Below, piece by piece: positions 62,320 to 64,000 of a stretch of DNA of 64,000 nt. This stretch comes from CBDCVO01 sp965223085. GTDB taxonomy: Bacteria; Pseudomonadota; Gammaproteobacteria; Ga0077536. The stretch's first letter is position 1, and each line of letters opens with the position of its first letter. Where the stretch lies: contig OZ244981.1 in assembly GCA_965223085.1 (NCBI GenBank), positions 1,054,001-1,118,000 of the forward strand, written 5' to 3'. The translations under genes and the position numbers were made by a program. Below the pieces are notes generated by a model that was not told the DNA's origin, ran no database searches, and saw only the letters and a list, made by a program, of their open reading frames with translations.

Positions 62320-63237
62320 ATGAAGCAGAAACAAATCATGCCGCAAGACCAAAAACCTACAGCCACGATCATAATTCGCACTTATAATGAATCCCGCCAT
62401 CTGGGTGAATTACTCGCTGCGATCCGCAACCAATCACGCCACGCCGTCGACATAGAAACTGTGGTTATAGACAGCGGTTCGACCGACGCCACTCTCGACA
62501 TTGCCGCACGCTTTGGCTGCCGCGTCAAGCATATCGCTAAAGAGGATTTTACTTTTGGAAGGTCGCTAAACATAGGCTGCCACGCCGCTAACGGTGATTA
62601 CCTCATATTTGTGAGTGGCCATTGTATCCCCGTAAGTGAACGCTGGGTTGAGAAGCTTATAACACCATTTACGTCTCCCGGCATCGCCTATATTTATGGC
62701 CGCCAGCTAGGTAACGAAACCTCAAGATTCAGTGAAATCCAACACTTCGCCAAGTATTTTCCGAGCGTCAGCCAAAATCCCCAAGATGGTTTTTTCTGCA
62801 ACAATGCAAACGCCGCACTGCGCGCGTCGCTGTGGCGGGAAGAGCACTTCAATGAAGAACTAACGGGATTGGAAGACCTCGAACTCGCCAAGCGTTTGGT
62901 TAACAAGGGGCACCAGATCGCCTATCAGGCTGAGGCCGAGGTGTTGCATTTGCACGACGAAAACTGGAGGACGATCCGAAGGCGTTACGAACGAGAAGCT
63001 ATTGCCTTACAAAAAATCATGCCCGAAATCCAAGTCTCTCTACTAGACTTTGTACGGTACTTTGTTCGCGCGGTAACGTTAGATGGATACATTGCCTCGC
63101 AGCAAGGTCGTCTATTGGTACTGCTACCTGAAATCGCTTCCTACCGCCTGGCCCAGTTTTGGGGCACTTATCGAGGTAACCATGAGCATCGAAAGCTCTC
63201 CAAGGCGATGAAAGAGCGCCTATTCTATCCGAAGTAA
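62320..63237 (+). CDS. Family 2 glycosyltransferase
   Basis: 305 residues from ATG 62320 (a second ATG is at 62338); upstream in-frame codons to 62209 lie in the divergent promoter region. GT-A motifs: TIIIRTYNESRHLGELLAAI, TVVIDSGSTDATLDIAARFG, YLIFVSGHCIPVSERWVEKL and FFCNNANAALRASLW, then an E-D-L type acceptor loop (LTGLEDLELAKRLVNKGHQI). Cytoplasmic face of the membrane; rhamnosyl- or related sugar transfer is typical. Followed by a cytidylyltransferase-like gene after 12 bp. Confidence 0.85.
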   Translation: MKQKQIMPQDQKPTATIIIRTYNESRHLGELLAAIRNQSRHAVDIETVVIDSGSTDATLDIAARFGCRVKHIAKEDFTFGRSLNIGCHAANGDYLIFVSGHCIPVSERWVEKLITPFTSPGIAYIYGRQLGNETSRFSEIQHFAKYFPSVSQNPQDGFFCNNANAALRASLWREEHFNEELTGLEDLELAKRLVNKGHQIAYQAEAEVLHLHDENWRTIRRRYEREAIALQKIMPEIQVSLLDFVRYFVRAVTLDGYIASQQGRLLVLLPEIASYRLAQFWGTYRGNHEHRKLSKAMKERLFYPK

Positions 63238-63249
63238 GGAAATGTGGCC

Positions 63250-63939
63250 ATGAAGTATGAAGTTGTCGCGTTATTGCCGATGAAAACTCACAGCGAGCGA
63301 GTGCCCGGTAAGAATTTCCGCGATTTCGCCGGGAAACCACTGTATCGATGGATGTTGGATACACTACTTGGAATACCCCAGATTGAGCTCATAGTGATCA
63401 ACACCGACGCTCGCGCTCGTCTTGATTCGGACCCGACCTTCGACGATCCGCGCGTATTGATTCGGGATCGGCGAGCGGAGATCTGTGGTGACTTTATCAG
63501 CATGAACCGCATAATCGATGACGACATGGGTTCGGTTACTGCACGAATCTATTTAATGACACATACGACTAATCCACTATTGAGCAAGCCTAGTATATGT
63601 AGCGCGCTATCTACTTTTGCAGCGGAATCTGCTGCCGAACGCTGTGACTCCTTATTTACAGTCACTCGTGTGCAAACACGTTTCTATCGGGCAGACGGTT
63701 CAGCTATAAACCACGATCCCACGCAATTGCTACGCACACAAGATCTCGAACCCTGGTTCGAGGAAAACTCAAATCTCTACATTTTCACGGCCCAAAGCTT
63801 TGCAACAACGGGCGCTAGGATAGGCGCCCGGCCTTTTTTATTTGAAACGCCGAAACCGGAATCGGTGGACCTAGATACCCCTGAAGATTGGGAAATTGCG
63901 GAGGCGATTGCCTCGCGTCGTCAACGGTCGCGTGCGTGA
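63250..63939 (+). CDS. Acylneuraminate cytidylyltransferase-like protein
   Basis: 229 residues from ATG 63250 (GTG at 63244 is an alternative). The nucleotide-binding start LLPMKTHSERVPGKNFRDFA, then GKPLYRWMLDTLL, matches CMP-sialic/CMP-Kdo synthetases, with PM-K-H-SERVPGKN in place of I-A-R-GGSKG-PGKN. Later LMTHTTNPLLSKPSICSALS and the C-terminal ESVDLDTPEDWEIAEAI are also characteristic. Activates a nonulosonic or related acid sugar with CTP, or acts as a paralogue in another sugar route. The gene appears complete; the rest of its operon lies beyond the window. Confidence 0.8.
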   Translation: MKYEVVALLPMKTHSERVPGKNFRDFAGKPLYRWMLDTLLGIPQIELIVINTDARARLDSDPTFDDPRVLIRDRRAEICGDFISMNRIIDDDMGSVTARIYLMTHTTNPLLSKPSICSALSTFAAESAAERCDSLFTVTRVQTRFYRADGSAINHDPTQLLRTQDLEPWFEENSNLYIFTAQSFATTGARIGARPFLFETPKPESVDLDTPEDWEIAEAIASRRQRSRA

Positions 63940-64000
63940 TATTCGCTTCTTTAGCGATCTCCACGCGATACCTTACAGATTCAAGCAAAATCTCGACGTT

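Noticed and set aside
1..64000. CRISPR arrays, tRNA or rRNA genes
   Set aside because: No regularly spaced direct repeats and no tRNA T-loop/acceptor pattern were noticed on reading; a dedicated tRNA search was not possible.

Overview
The window reads as a fragment of a gammaproteobacterial chromosome of about 60% GC. The best lineage evidence is the housekeeping block at 47155-55395 (acylphosphatase, YihY, arsC, hda, perM, DUF2066, purM, trmJ, suhB). The hda-perM-DUF2066-purM neighbourhood is typical of Gammaproteobacteria. The window opens inside the 3' part of proS. It is unusually rich in decayed insertion sequences and broken genes, which suggests a lineage under relaxed selection, possibly host-associated. 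That last point is inference only.

Region 1 (1-2700): 3' end of proS, a decayed IS1380-type element, and an integrase-core (IS481-like) transposase gene inserted beside it. Region 2 (2800-24650): a dense island for N-methyl/N-carbamoyl amine catabolism. One hyuA-hyuB pair with a cysteine hydrolase lies on the minus strand behind a DUF1329 protein, a small lipoprotein and a GATase1-AraC regulator. Divergent from these is a heterotetrameric sarcosine oxidase operon (soxB-D-A-G) ending in L-serine dehydratase (sdaA). A second hyuA-hyuB plus cysteine hydrolase plus amidase cassette follows on the plus strand, headed by a broken peptidase-C45-like gene. Read together, the genes suggest a route N-methylhydantoin -> N-carbamoylsarcosine -> sarcosine -> glycine plus a C1 unit -> serine -> pyruvate. 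Substrates are inferred.

Region 3 (24795-28500): a HEAT-repeat protein, then gene debris: a nitroreductase start, a 138-bp IS1380-like miniature element, an IS1182-like transposase with an internal deletion, and the tail of a flavin monooxygenase. Region 4 (28500-35733): an AT-rich leader, intact N-methylglutamate synthase genes mgsABC and gmaS, a terminator, and then N-methylglutamate dehydrogenase genes in which the mgdA and mgdC homologues are shattered, the mgdB homologue is open and mgdD is absent. The methylamine pathway therefore keeps its synthetic half and has lost its oxidative half at this locus.

Region 5 (35734-38175): IS6, IS630 and IS481-like relics around an antitoxin-toxin pair with a perfect 36-bp palindrome as putative operator. 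Region 6 (38193-47157): glutathione-transferase-like proteins, an SDR, an HxlR regulator with a palindrome in the divergent promoter, a nitronate-monooxygenase-like flavoprotein and a molybdopterin oxidoreductase, followed by a broken FAD-linked oxidase and an IS1380 relic. Region 7 (47155-55395): housekeeping genes. Region 8 (55418-64000): a visibly lower-GC surface-glycan locus with three glycosyltransferases, a DUF115 protein, a Wzx-like flippase, an SDR, a 2-hydroxyacid dehydrogenase and an acylneuraminate-cytidylyltransferase-like enzyme. I recognised no tRNA, rRNA or CRISPR array.
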